Shown piece by piece: positions 35,409-44,515 of a stretch of DNA of 45,523 nucleotides; position 1 is the first letter of the stretch; every line of letters begins with the position of its first letter. The translations under genes and the position numbers were made by a program. The notes below the pieces were generated by a model. It made no database searches. It was not told the DNA's origin and worked only from the letters and a program-made list of their open reading frames with translations. Location: positions 1-45,523 of IMG/VR virus record IMGVR_UViG_3300048582_000105. One strand, given 5' to 3'. The stretch comes from a virus.

Positions 35409-37943
35409 TTAGAGGGTCGCCTCGTAAAGCACTACGACGCCGACCAGCGCGGTTACGCTGCTGCCTATTGTCCAGCTATCGGGCGTCTCGGACGAAGCCT
35501 CGAAGAACTTGATGACGCCAGCGGTGGTCACGCTGCCCGTGCCGCCGGCCGTGACAGTCAGGTCGGTATAGTCTGTAGGGCCGGACGTGACCGTGATGGC
35601 GTTGTCGAGCGAGATGTGCTGGACGGCGAGATATTTGCGCGGGATCGCCACGTCGATCGGGGAACCCAGGGGCGTGGTCGAAGCCACGGTCCGCGTGTTC
35701 CGGACTACGCCGGCCACAACAATGCGGCGCGTCGGCCCCGAGCGCGGGATAATGTAGAGCACGCCCGTAGCCCGCTCGGCCGCGCTGAAAGTCAGCGTCA
35801 GGTTCACGTTCACCGATACGCCGGTGTCGTTGAACCAGGAGAACTGTGCAATGCGGTGCGAGGTTCCCAGCACGGTCGAACCGTGGTTGATCCACGCAAC
35901 GTTGCCGCTCTCGGTAACGGTAGCCGTGCCGTCGTTGCCCATGACGACAAGCGCCGTAGCGCCACTTGGGACGGCATAGTTGACTAGGGCGTCCCAAGTA
36001 AGCTGCGAGGACGCCGCAGCCGGAAGCTGGACCATAGTGATGTTGGCGGCCACGCCGCTCGCCGGGTATTGCGCCGAGTCAGTCAGTGTGGTCGCAGTGG
36101 TGATCGGGGACCACGCGGACCAACCGTTCGGCGTGCGAACGGATACCCGAAGGTCGTAGCCAATCAGGCTCCCTAAATCTAGCAGAACAAAGGACGTGGA
36201 CGCCTGAACCGCGCGCCCCCAAGCGCCGGTCGAGCCGGTCGGGCGATACCACAGACGGTAGCTCTCGGCACCGGAAACCGCCGTGACGCTCACGTTGAAC
36301 CCGCCGGCGGTGGGCGTGACCGAAAAAGTCGGCGCCGTGGGGATGGCTGCCAGAGGGCGCATGTGCCCGGTGCCGGCGATCGCCCCCTGCGTCGCAAAGG
36401 CCGGGCGAGGCCGAAGCAGCAAGGCAAGCTGGGACAGGGTGTCAGGCCGGATCGCCGAACTCCCGAAAACGCGCGTCGAGGGCGCGCCCGAGATCGAGCT
36501 ATCGGTGTCCTCGACCGTGATGAAGGCTGACGTGCTCAGATTCTGTGTGGCCGGCGCGGTGAACAGAAGGCTCCGCGACACCATGCCGTCGTTCTGGTAA
36601 TTTTGGTCCGTGCTTTCGTTGAAGCGAAGCGATCCCGTCGAACCCCGGCTCAGACCCGGCGACCACTGCGAAACGAAATCCAGAATATAATCGGCGATGC
36701 TGAAGTAACCGGTGATCGCCCCGGACCCGCCAAACAACGCGCGGCGGATCCGCATCCGGCGGACGTTGGTGTTCGAGATGTAGTTGGTGTTCACCGGGTT
36801 CCCGGTCGCCGTGCAGCCATCCGCATGGGCGCGGGTGTTGCCGATGACATAGGCCACCTTGTCGATCGTGAAGTCGAGCGAACTGGCGTTGAACACCTGA
36901 ATAAGATCGGGGTGGGGTGCGTTGCCGTTACCAAAGGCATTGGCGTTGGTGTCCATCTCGTCATACAGGCCATAGCAGTGCGACACATAGAGGCCGACGA
37001 GCCGCCCACCGCCGGTCGGCGCGTTCCCGATCAACCGCACGCAGTCGAAATACCAGCCGTGGATACGGACATGCTCGCACACGGTGTCGTGGTTGAGGTC
37101 GAGCGCGATATAGACGTTGCGGGCGAAATAGCCCCGGATCGTCGCGCCTGGCGACGAGGAAACCGAAAGCCCGAGACCCGTGAACCGCATCCCGAACCCG
37201 CCGCGATAGATGCTGTCAAGCAGGTTCGCGGGCACATTCTGGTAGGTCGCTTGGTCGATATTCGGGCAGATGACCCGGGGCGCGATGATCGTGCACCCCG
37301 ACGAGGTGGGGCCGAGGTTCAGCGCATTGGAGCGCGTCACCGTCGTCAGGAAGGTGAAGGATAGCCAGTGCGGGATGCCCTCCCACGTCACGTTCGTCCA
37401 CTCGGTCGGGGCCATGTAGCTGTCGGAGATGCGCGCCGGGTTGTTCTGAGGCGTCGTGATCCGCTTGTTGGAAATCGTGTTCGGGATATCGGCGGCGTTC
37501 CAGGTCGTGCCGGCCGCCAGCACGATCACCGGCGCTGCGCCAGCAACAGCAGTCGCCAGGGCGGCAGGCGTGCTCACCACCACCGCACCCGGCTCCAGAT
37601 CGGGGTCGACGGCGTGCAGCACCGGCCCGATCGTATTGGATACCGCGGTCACGCCCGTCGGCAGGCCGTTTGCGTCCAGTTCGAGCGCGCAGACCTGGAC
37701 CATCATCCCCATGTGCTGCTCGCCGAGCGTGAAAGTCGGCACCGGATTGTCGAGGTCCAGATCCAAGAACGGCTGGTCGTATGCTTCGGTGCCGGGATAC
37801 ATCACCCGGACAAACGCCGGCCACGAGGGGGTCGGATTGGTGACGGTGACGACCTGACCGACGCGGGCAGTGCCCGCGATAGTCAGCCCACCGCCCCCGC
37901 CACCCGACGGGCGCATCCAATTTTGCGACCAAGTGGTCAGCAT
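35409..37943 (-). CDS. Large beta-helix / FN3 virion appendage protein, 844 aa
   Basis: The ATG overlaps the stop of the small protein before it (TGATG). Residues 14-115 contain an Ig-like domain (GTARVGQVVTVTN...). Residues about 120-480 form a right-handed beta-helix with repeated N/G turns (YFARNVYIALDLNHDTVCEHVRIHG). Residues about 545-630 are an FN3 domain (PTFSVTPTAGGFNVSVTAVS, SYRLWYRP). The C-terminal 200 residues form a jelly-roll-like domain. It sits between coat and gp4, a slot without such a gene in P22. Probable receptor-binding or head-decoration fibre; attachment site unknown. Confidence 0.7.
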   Translation of the reverse strand: MLTTWSQNWMRPSGGGGGGLTIAGTARVGQVVTVTNPTPSWPAFVRVMYPGTEAYDQPFLDLDLDNPVPTFTLGEQHMGMMVQVCALELDANGLPTGVTAVSNTIGPVLHAVDPDLEPGAVVVSTPAALATAVAGAAPVIVLAAGTTWNAADIPNTISNKRITTPQNNPARISDSYMAPTEWTNVTWEGIPHWLSFTFLTTVTRSNALNLGPTSSGCTIIAPRVICPNIDQATYQNVPANLLDSIYRGGFGMRFTGLGLSVSSSPGATIRGYFARNVYIALDLNHDTVCEHVRIHGWYFDCVRLIGNAPTGGGRLVGLYVSHCYGLYDEMDTNANAFGNGNAPHPDLIQVFNASSLDFTIDKVAYVIGNTRAHADGCTATGNPVNTNYISNTNVRRMRIRRALFGGSGAITGYFSIADYILDFVSQWSPGLSRGSTGSLRFNESTDQNYQNDGMVSRSLLFTAPATQNLSTSAFITVEDTDSSISGAPSTRVFGSSAIRPDTLSQLALLLRPRPAFATQGAIAGTGHMRPLAAIPTAPTFSVTPTAGGFNVSVTAVSGAESYRLWYRPTGSTGAWGRAVQASTSFVLLDLGSLIGYDLRVSVRTPNGWSAWSPITTATTLTDSAQYPASGVAANITMVQLPAAASSQLTWDALVNYAVPSGATALVVMGNDGTATVTESGNVAWINHGSTVLGTSHRIAQFSWFNDTGVSVNVNLTLTFSAAERATGVLYIIPRSGPTRRIVVAGVVRNTRTVASTTPLGSPIDVAIPRKYLAVQHISLDNAITVTSGPTDYTDLTVTAGGTGSVTTAGVIKFFEASSETPDSWTIGSSVTALVGVVVLYEATL

Positions 37944-38197
37944 CAGACCAGAACCGTGCCGCTGGCCCCGCCCGCGAGGGTGACAACCCCGCCGCCCGCA
38001 CCGCCAAAGCGAATGGGAATCGGGTAGTAGATGCCGGCCGTAACCGGCAAAGCGTTCACTTCGACAAGCCCGTCCAAGTCCGTGACAGTCAGCGTGCCAG
38101 CCGTGACGCAGAGAAAACCGCCCATCTGCGGACCCGCGACCTGGAGGGTAGCGTTGGTCGACAGGGAGTAGGGGGTGTATGCTTCCTTGACGTTCAT
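37943..38197 (-). CDS. Small beta-rich virion protein, possible decoration or fibre base, 84 aa
   Basis: The start is the ATG after GGGGGAGCGTAAG; the earlier frame covers the hairpin and coat gene. The product is nearly all beta strands and turns (SLSTNATLQVAGPQMGGFLC, GTLTVTDLDGLVEV, GVVTLAGGASGTVLV). Directly downstream of the coat gene, with a strong hairpin between, it may be a capsid decoration protein or the anchor of the large appendage that follows by TGATG coupling. Confidence 0.6.
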   Translation of the reverse strand: MNVKEAYTPYSLSTNATLQVAGPQMGGFLCVTAGTLTVTDLDGLVEVNALPVTAGIYYPIPIRFGGAGGGVVTLAGGASGTVLV

Positions 38198-38220
38198 CTT
38201 ACGCTCCCTCGACGGGGGTA

Positions 38221-38242
38221 GGGCGGGACCGAAGCCCCGCCC
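38221..38242 (-). terminator. UUCG-loop hairpin after the coat gene
   Basis: Read leftward this is GGGCGGGGC, TTCG, GTCCCGCCC: a 9-bp stem (one G-T pair) closed by a UUCG tetraloop, eight bases after the coat stop. Without a T-tract it is more likely a transcript stabiliser or partial terminator that sets the high coat-to-downstream ratio. Confidence 0.6.
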
Positions 38243-38250
38243 TTGCCTTA

Positions 38251-39570
38251 TCACGCACCGTTGATGCGGACAACCCGACGACGATCGCGGATGTTGAAGT
38301 TCACCGCCACGTCGAAGCGGACGTTGTGAGCGCCGGTGGCGCCGTCCGACCACTTCCACATGCGGACCGAGAGCGGGATCTTGCTCAGGGTCCGGCGGCT
38401 GGCCGTGTCGCTGTCCGGCATGGAGAGCGGAACGGTCGAGGCCACGATGGCGCCCTTCTGGATGATCATCCGCGGCAGGAGGTTCGCCGAAGCCGCACCC
38501 AGATAGGTGATCGCCGCGTTGTCGGCCGGAGCCGCCGTCACCGTCGCGTGAGCGGAGTTCTCGCGCTGGATGTTGGCATCGGCGCCGGTGTTGGGCACGA
38601 TGATCGCCGGGAAGATGCGGAGAGCCGCGATCTGGCCTGAGCCGTTCGCCGTCGCCCCGGTGACGACCGTGAACTGCTGGAGGCGAGCCGGAGCCACCGG
38701 ACCCTGCTTGCGGTTGTCGTAGGCGAACACGCCCGCGATGGTGAAGACTTCACCGGCCGCGATCGTGTGACCAGAGGTCAGACCGTCGATCGAGATGGTC
38801 TGCGTCATATACTGGCCTTGCGCCGGCGAAACCGCCACGGCCCGGTAGTTGACGTTCTGGGACGCGCCGTTGACCAGCGAGGCGCCCGAAGCCGCCCGGG
38901 TGCCCACGGTGAGAACCGGAAGCTGCTGGGTGAACATGGTCGGCACGCTGTCGATCTCGCCCTTGAAGCCGGCGCGGAAGGCGTTGGTCGCCAGGCCGTC
39001 GGTCGAAGGCAGGTTGACGAGGTAGTTGCCGAGCACCTGACGATCGACAGGCGCCAGGACGCCATACATGTCGTTCAGGTTCACGCCCTCTTCCATGAAG
39101 CGGGTCACACCAGCCGCGAAGTCGTTGTAGGTGGCGATGTTGTTGCCAGCCACGCCGGTCCAGTTGTTCGAGGCCAGCGCCGCAACAGCCATCGCGTCGG
39201 CGTCGATCTGCTCGGCGAGGTTCATGGTCGCGGCGCGCAGGGCCCGCGATTCACGAGCCGCGCCCACGTCGCGGATCTTCACGAAGTCGGCCCAGCCCAT
39301 GTCGACGGTGTAAACCCGATCGACCACGAAGCGCTCGGAGCCGAACACGCTCGATTGCACGCCGGTCGAAAGGTCGGCCACCGCGCCAGTCGTGCGGCGC
39401 ACAACATAGTCGGGGTCCACCTGCTCGGACACGTCCAGACGGTTGCGCGGGTCGAACTCGCGGTCGTAGGTGTTCCACTCGCAGAACTTGGACGACACCA
39501 GGTTGTTCTCGAACCCGGCAGCGAAGGCATTCAGAACCAGCTTTGACTGGTCGGACGTGATGACGCTCAT
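38251..39570 (-). CDS. Major capsid protein (P22 coat family), 439 aa
   Basis: ATG with AAGGATAAGG upstream. The opening resembles P22 gp5-family coats: TSDQSKLVLNAFAAGFENN, then WNTYDREFDPRNRLDVSEQ and DYVVRRTTGAVADLSTGVQ. Length is close to the family's 430 residues. A region around residues 225-330 (GASLVNGASQNVNYRAVAVS, TIAAGEVFTIAGVF) corresponds to the I-domain/beta-rich insertion of HK97-fold coats of this group. It assembles on the scaffold gene product and is followed by a UUCG hairpin. Confidence 0.85.
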   Translation of the reverse strand: MSVITSDQSKLVLNAFAAGFENNLVSSKFCEWNTYDREFDPRNRLDVSEQVDPDYVVRRTTGAVADLSTGVQSSVFGSERFVVDRVYTVDMGWADFVKIRDVGAARESRALRAATMNLAEQIDADAMAVAALASNNWTGVAGNNIATYNDFAAGVTRFMEEGVNLNDMYGVLAPVDRQVLGNYLVNLPSTDGLATNAFRAGFKGEIDSVPTMFTQQLPVLTVGTRAASGASLVNGASQNVNYRAVAVSPAQGQYMTQTISIDGLTSGHTIAAGEVFTIAGVFAYDNRKQGPVAPARLQQFTVVTGATANGSGQIAALRIFPAIIVPNTGADANIQRENSAHATVTAAPADNAAITYLGAASANLLPRMIIQKGAIVASTVPLSMPDSDTASRRTLSKIPLSVRMWKWSDGATGAHNVRFDVAVNFNIRDRRRVVRINGA

Positions 39571-39573
39571 TCC

Positions 39574-40545
39574 TTATCCCTTTCCGAATAGCGCCTTGGT
39601 CATTGCGTCCAACGCGCGGGGGTCTTCAATATCGTAGATGCTGACCCCTCCCTTGCCACCGCTCCCTTTGGGGAGAGACGCCGGCGGTGGAGGCGCCGTC
39701 GTAACCTTCCTCTTCGGCTCCGGCGCGGGCTGCGAGAACTTCGCCTCCATGCGTCCGAACCAGAGAGCCTGCTGCCTGGGGTTCATCTCGGCGACTTTGG
39801 CCGACTCCTCCGGGTTCTGCGCGAGGTAGTAGAGAATGTCGGGGGCAACTGCGGTTTCCACAGCCGTCTCGAACATCTCCTGCGTCAGTGCGAACTCGCC
39901 AGCAAGGGCGGCTTCGACGACAACCTCTTCGAAATCGGAGAATTTGGCTTGGCCGGCCTGAGTGACCTCGGCGGCTTTCTGACGGACTTGATCGGCTTCC
40001 CGATTGGCGGCTTCCGTCTGCCGGGCCTGTTCCTGCTCGCGCTGGACGGCCAGAAGTTCGCTCTTGACCTCGAACTTGGCAAGGTCGCGCATATACTGCG
40101 GGTCCAGTTCCCCGAACTTGTATTTTGCAGGATCGGGTTCCTGAAGCGCCTCCGTTGTATCGGAAGCCTTGGCAGCCGTCAAGTCAGGTTTTTCGGCCGC
40201 CGCGACGCGCGCCTGAAGCTCGGCGAGCGCCCTCTCGGCCTCGCGCTTGTCGGCGACCAGCTTCTTGATGCGGTCGGAAGTCGAGCGCTTGCGCTTCTCT
40301 ACCTCTTCAGGCTTCTCTTCACCGTCTTCAGCGTCGGGATCGCCGGCTTCAGGGTCGGTATCGGCCCCTTCGTCTCCGTCGGCGGCATCTGCGCGCTCGT
40401 CCACCCCATCGCCAGCCGGCTTGCCTTCGTCAGCAGGAGGGCTTTTTTCATCCGTCGGTTCTCCCGTTCCGTAGAGTTGTGCCGAAAATGCCTCCAGGTC
40501 GTCGGTGACTTCGCTGATCTGCGTTCCTTCAGTTGCGGTCGTCAT
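39574..40545 (-). CDS. Capsid scaffolding protein, 323 aa
   Basis: Acidic, disordered N-terminus (DTDPEAGDPDAEDGEEKPEE, residues about 62-81). Then a long coiled coil (SDRIKKLVADKREAERALAELQ, about 90-115) and helical middle. A basic C-terminal end (KRKVTTAPPPP, then YDIEDPRALDAMTKALFG) as in P22 gp8, whose basic tail binds coat. Position between portal and coat is decisive. It overlaps the portal gene by 17 bases and should leave the procapsid on packaging. Confidence 0.8.
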   Translation of the reverse strand: MTTATEGTQISEVTDDLEAFSAQLYGTGEPTDEKSPPADEGKPAGDGVDERADAADGDEGADTDPEAGDPDAEDGEEKPEEVEKRKRSTSDRIKKLVADKREAERALAELQARVAAAEKPDLTAAKASDTTEALQEPDPAKYKFGELDPQYMRDLAKFEVKSELLAVQREQEQARQTEAANREADQVRQKAAEVTQAGQAKFSDFEEVVVEAALAGEFALTQEMFETAVETAVAPDILYYLAQNPEESAKVAEMNPRQQALWFGRMEAKFSQPAPEPKRKVTTAPPPPASLPKGSGGKGGVSIYDIEDPRALDAMTKALFGKG

Positions 40546-42595
40546 TATCCTGTTCCTCTGCTTGGGTAGCTGCCTCTACGACCCGCATGCGGCGGTCGAA
40601 GTCGGCATTTTCCGCCTTGGCGGACACGTCCCGCTGCCGTGCGTCGGCATCGGAGAGCGCTTTCTGGCTGGTGGAGAGAAGGTTCTTCACCCGCGCCATG
40701 CGTTCGGCCGTCGTCGCGTTGATCTCGCGCACTTCGGCCTTCATCTTGTCGAGTTCGACTTTCTTGACCTCGTTGCCGAACTCAGCCTCGGCCTGAGCGG
40801 CCGCCTGCTCGTCCGGGGTCATTTCCTCGGGGTCACGCATGTTGGCCGGCATCGCGGCCTTGAAGCGCCGGGCAAATTCGGTCGCCTTCGGCCAATCCTG
40901 CGCCTCGGCCACGAGATCCATGACCAACTGCGCCGATTCCGGCGCCGCGTTCACGAACGTCATCATGGCTTCAGCCGCCAAGGCCCGCTTGGTGATGGTC
41001 GCGGGGCCAGTCGTGACCGCCAAGCCGTATTTCCCGACGGAAATGTCCGTCAGGGGCTCCGCGGGGTCGTTGATGACGGCCTGCATCACCTTGTCCTCGG
41101 CCCCCATGATCGTCACGACGCGGGTGGCGTCGAAAACGGTCGGGATGAGTTCGTTGCAGACCTTCGCAGCGCGTTCCTCGGCCAGCCGCAGCCGGTCGGT
41201 GTAGATGAAGCTGCCGAGGTCGGTCATCTGCTGGCGGGCGTTGATCGCCTTGGCCGAAACCTCGTTCGATTTCATGCCGAGCGCCGCTTCGTGGATATTC
41301 GACACGTCCCGAAGGTCCTGCGTCGTCATCTGCGTCTCGGTAAGCAACGCCTGGTCGACTTGCGGCGCCGCCACTCGCTCGGGCTTGCCGCCTTCGCTGT
41401 TGTAGATCAACAGCGGGTTGTCGGACAGGTGGGAGTTCTCCCAATCCTTCTCCCGGCCGCTGACGGCTTCCTGCGTCGCCATCCACTTGTTCCGCGGGGC
41501 CGCCACCATCTGCTCGGCCAAGAGGCTGCGCTGGTAGTTGTGGAGGCGCTGCGGGTCCTTCATGAACCGCACGAGGCCCCAGCGGTAGGTGCGGTCGCCA
41601 TTCCGCAGTTCCCACCCCGGCACACGGAAGATCGGAATGCTGGAGATCGGCAGGAAGGTCGGGCCTTCGAGGATATTCGCGCCCGAGCAGAGATACATCT
41701 CGGCGCCACGGTTGGGCACTTCCTTGATGTAGGGCGTGCCGTCGGGCCGCATGGCGACCTGCTCCATCGCCAAGAGCATCTCGACGGCCTGCTCGACGGA
41801 AATTCCGAGCGAGGGGTCGGGCTGAACGACCTTGTGGGCACCGTCCACCGTCAGGACGATCGTCTTCTTGCCCCGCTCAACCATCCGCCAGTAGGCGGCG
41901 ACCTTGATGGCATCCTGGCTGAACCATTCGTTCGACCGGGCGTGCGAAGCGCTGTCGAAATCCGTCTCCGCGGCCCACGGGTAACGCTTCTTGAACGCCT
42001 TCTTGCTGAGATTGTCGGACAGAAAGCCAAATTCAGCGTCGCCACCGCACGGCAAGACAGCCAGCGGGTCGAGAACGACGCTCAATGGGTCGACGACAGG
42101 CTTGAAGACGATGTTCTGGTCGAAAACCTCGTCGGAGGCATATTCGGTCGTCAAGGCGAAGTAGCCAACGCCTCCGATGACTTGGTATTTCATCGCCTCA
42201 TCGCGGGCGAAATCGCTTTCCGGCGACTTGAAGATCGCGCGGAGCAGCCCTTGGCGCAGTTCAGCGACTTCCTTTGTCCCGTCGCGCTCGGGATAGACCC
42301 GAATTTCGGTCTCGTTGACGAGGCGGTTGTTGACGATCTGCGCGACATAGGCCGGCAGGCGGTTGACCTTTAGAACGGGCTTCCGACGCTTCTCGCGGGC
42401 CGCGCGGACGACAGGATCCCACTGGTCGCCATAAGTGAACTCGATATCTTCGAGCATGGCGATGCGGTTGTGGTCGTCGGCCTCGATCCCGCGATCGTAG
42501 CACTCCCGCATCTCTTGCAGGAACGCTTGTTCGCTCTCATAGCCCTCGGGATCCTTGGGCTTCGGGCGCTTCTCGTCGTCGGAATAGTCGCTCAT
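40529..42595 (-). CDS. Portal protein (P22 family), 688 aa
   Basis: The start is the ATG overlapping the terminase stop (ATGA). The family signatures are DIEFTYGDQWDP (residues about 50-61), KPVLKVNRLPAYVAQIVN (72-89), then KYQVIGGVGYFAL, PAEPLTDISVGKYGLAVTTGP and a long C-terminal helical barrel with QAAAQAEAEFGNEVKKVELDK ending in a coiled coil, which fits P22's barrel. It forms the dodecameric ring for DNA passage and headful sensing. Confidence 0.85.
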   Translation of the reverse strand: MSDYSDDEKRPKPKDPEGYESEQAFLQEMRECYDRGIEADDHNRIAMLEDIEFTYGDQWDPVVRAAREKRRKPVLKVNRLPAYVAQIVNNRLVNETEIRVYPERDGTKEVAELRQGLLRAIFKSPESDFARDEAMKYQVIGGVGYFALTTEYASDEVFDQNIVFKPVVDPLSVVLDPLAVLPCGGDAEFGFLSDNLSKKAFKKRYPWAAETDFDSASHARSNEWFSQDAIKVAAYWRMVERGKKTIVLTVDGAHKVVQPDPSLGISVEQAVEMLLAMEQVAMRPDGTPYIKEVPNRGAEMYLCSGANILEGPTFLPISSIPIFRVPGWELRNGDRTYRWGLVRFMKDPQRLHNYQRSLLAEQMVAAPRNKWMATQEAVSGREKDWENSHLSDNPLLIYNSEGGKPERVAAPQVDQALLTETQMTTQDLRDVSNIHEAALGMKSNEVSAKAINARQQMTDLGSFIYTDRLRLAEERAAKVCNELIPTVFDATRVVTIMGAEDKVMQAVINDPAEPLTDISVGKYGLAVTTGPATITKRALAAEAMMTFVNAAPESAQLVMDLVAEAQDWPKATEFARRFKAAMPANMRDPEEMTPDEQAAAQAEAEFGNEVKKVELDKMKAEVREINATTAERMARVKNLLSTSQKALSDADARQRDVSAKAENADFDRRMRVVEAATQAEEQDNDDRN

Positions 42596-44217
42596 ACCAT
42601 CCACCCACCTTCGGACACGGAAGGTTCGTAATAGTCCGTATTCGGGCTAGGGGTCAATGCTGCGTCCCTGATGGACGGCTGCGGGCCGTCGTCCTTCGGA
42701 GCAAAATACTCTTTGGAGGCAAATGTCAAGGCCAGAGCGTCGGCGAGGTCGGGCGACCGAAGGCCCTTCGCCTTCATGTCGGCCTTGGACATGAGCAACC
42801 AGTCGAGGTTCGTGCGGAATATCTGCCGGACGGCCGCCAGGTCGGAGCCGAGGTCGTCGCTATTCGGTATCGAAGCGAATCCCTCGGGGTCCTCCAGCCA
42901 TTCCTTCAGTCGGCCATACATCTCGGCGCGGCGGTTTATGGGCCCGACGCGCTCCTTGTTCGCCATCTTGATCTGCGAGGGCGAGCCGAAGCTCACGGCG
43001 CGGATCTTGTTGCTGTAGGTCGGGCCGTAGCTCCTGAGTTCCGTGATGATCGCCTGGCCCATGTTTCCGCTGTCGATATTCACGCGGTCGGGGTCGTGTT
43101 GGTCGATCATGGACTTGACCCATTGAACGGCTTCCCTGTGCTGGAGTTTGGTGCGCCACTGAATGACCGGAACGGCGTTGCCGTGGCGCATGAGGATGGC
43201 GAAACGGTCGCCGCCACCGCCGGCCGGGTCGACGCCCATGATCTTCGGGCCAGCGGCTTCGGTCTTGCGGCCGCGGGCGCGAAGAATGGCGGCCGGATTG
43301 ATGAACGTGTCCGTCTCGATCGACGACCAGGCGTCGTCCGGGTTCATTGGATACTCCCGCTTGAACCTCTGGAGCCCGAGTTCGTCGGCCTTGATGCGCC
43401 TCCACATCATCTGGCCGTCCGTGAGGTCGAAGACTTGCGCCATTTCGGCCTCGGAGAGCGTCATGTCGTCCGGCGCCACGTCATTCAGCTTGAAGCTGGC
43501 CGGTGGCGGGAAGTGATATTCCTTCTGGATGAACCACGGCACGAAAATGGACTGGTAGATGCCGCCCTCTTGCTCGCCCTGCCGGTAGTTCTCGAAATAT
43601 TTGCCCGTCGGGCCGGCCGAAGTGCTTTCGAGGATGATTTCGGTGTTCGGCAGGAGGGCCACGCAGTTCACCGACGCGGCGAAATGGCTTTCGGCGTTCT
43701 GCCAGAAGGCCACTTCGGAGCCGTGGAAGAGGTTGATATCATCCCCGCGGCCACCTTCCTGCGCGCCGGCGGTCGCCACCGAGTAGGAGCCTTCCAGACC
43801 CGGGAACGTGAGCATCTGGGCGTTGTCCGTGCCTGTTTCCGGCCCGAATGGGTTGTATTTGTGGTAGCGCTCAACCATCCCGAACAGCGCCAGGGCCGAT
43901 TTCTTCTCGTGGGAGAGGATATAGACCTTCCGGCCAAAAAAGAGGGTCGCTCGCCAGTAGTAGCGCGCGGCCACGTAGGTCGAAATGCCTTGCCGGCGCC
44001 CTTTGAGGACGGTTGCCCGCACCATGCCAGTTTCCCGGCGCTGCTTCTCCAGGCGCTCGTGGACGACCCGCTGCGCGTCATTGAAGACGAGTGGCACCAA
44101 CTTGCCTTCTTTGTTGAGGATCTTCAGGCAGTCCTTAGCAAAGAGTTCGAGCCCCTTGTCGGGGTCCCGCCAGAGCTTCAACCGCTCGACGAGGGGGTTG
44201 GGCTCGGTCACTGCCAT
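42592..44217 (-). CDS. Large terminase subunit, 541 aa
   Basis: The start is the ATG from 44217, inside the end of the small gene upstream. ATPase motifs: Walker A-like VLKGRRQGIST (residues about 70-80), Walker B/catalytic block NTEIILESTS (about 191-200). RuvC-type nuclease motifs: IMGVDPAGGGGDRF (Asp near residue 325), RVNIDSGNMGQ, and DLADALALTF near residue 490. This is the packaging motor and headful nuclease. The stop overlaps the portal start. Confidence 0.9.
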   Translation of the reverse strand: MAVTEPNPLVERLKLWRDPDKGLELFAKDCLKILNKEGKLVPLVFNDAQRVVHERLEKQRRETGMVRATVLKGRRQGISTYVAARYYWRATLFFGRKVYILSHEKKSALALFGMVERYHKYNPFGPETGTDNAQMLTFPGLEGSYSVATAGAQEGGRGDDINLFHGSEVAFWQNAESHFAASVNCVALLPNTEIILESTSAGPTGKYFENYRQGEQEGGIYQSIFVPWFIQKEYHFPPPASFKLNDVAPDDMTLSEAEMAQVFDLTDGQMMWRRIKADELGLQRFKREYPMNPDDAWSSIETDTFINPAAILRARGRKTEAAGPKIMGVDPAGGGGDRFAILMRHGNAVPVIQWRTKLQHREAVQWVKSMIDQHDPDRVNIDSGNMGQAIITELRSYGPTYSNKIRAVSFGSPSQIKMANKERVGPINRRAEMYGRLKEWLEDPEGFASIPNSDDLGSDLAAVRQIFRTNLDWLLMSKADMKAKGLRSPDLADALALTFASKEYFAPKDDGPQPSIRDAALTPSPNTDYYEPSVSEGGWMV

Positions 44218-44426
44218 ACGCCCTTCTCGGTCGTGTGTTCGCGCCGGTCCACGCTGTTGTGGTCCCATTCGGGGTCGCCGCCGCCGGAAATGTCGACCGG
44301 CTGGCACCAGCAGCCCCCGCTCAGGATATGCGGCTTCATGTCGTTCCGGGGAATGCAGTGGGAGCACTCGTCACCCGGGAGAAGCGCCCACCCGAGGCCA
44401 AGGGCCATCAGGGCGTCAGGCGTCAT
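44208..44426 (-). CDS. Small conserved Cys-rich protein between terminase genes, 72 aa
   Basis: Start at the ATG from 44426; the internal Met at residue 7 is a second possibility. The core ECSHCIPRNDMKPHILSG, then GCWCQPVD, and DHNSVDRRE is a widespread phage pattern (DL-H with CWC and H-x-D-R) of unknown function. The Cys/His set suggests metal binding. It overlaps the large terminase start by 10 bases. Confidence 0.7.
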   Translation of the reverse strand: MTPDALMALGLGWALLPGDECSHCIPRNDMKPHILSGGCWCQPVDISGGGDPEWDHNSVDRREHTTEKGVWQ

Positions 44427-44478
44427 TGGCCACCGGGCCCATGCGGGGTGGAACCATATGCAGAAGGATGATCGCCAT
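44416..44478 (-). CDS. 20-aa peptide, weak candidate
   Basis: An open frame MAIILLHMVPPRMGPVANDA overlapping the next gene's start by 11 bases. No clear ribosome-binding site. Possibly a coupling peptide; the 89-base gap 44427-44515 holds nothing else I can support. Confidence 0.2.
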   Translation of the reverse strand: MAIILLHMVPPRMGPVANDA

Positions 44479-44515
44479 GCGGGTCTGAGCGGCCAGCCAC
44501 TGAAAACCCGGGCTG

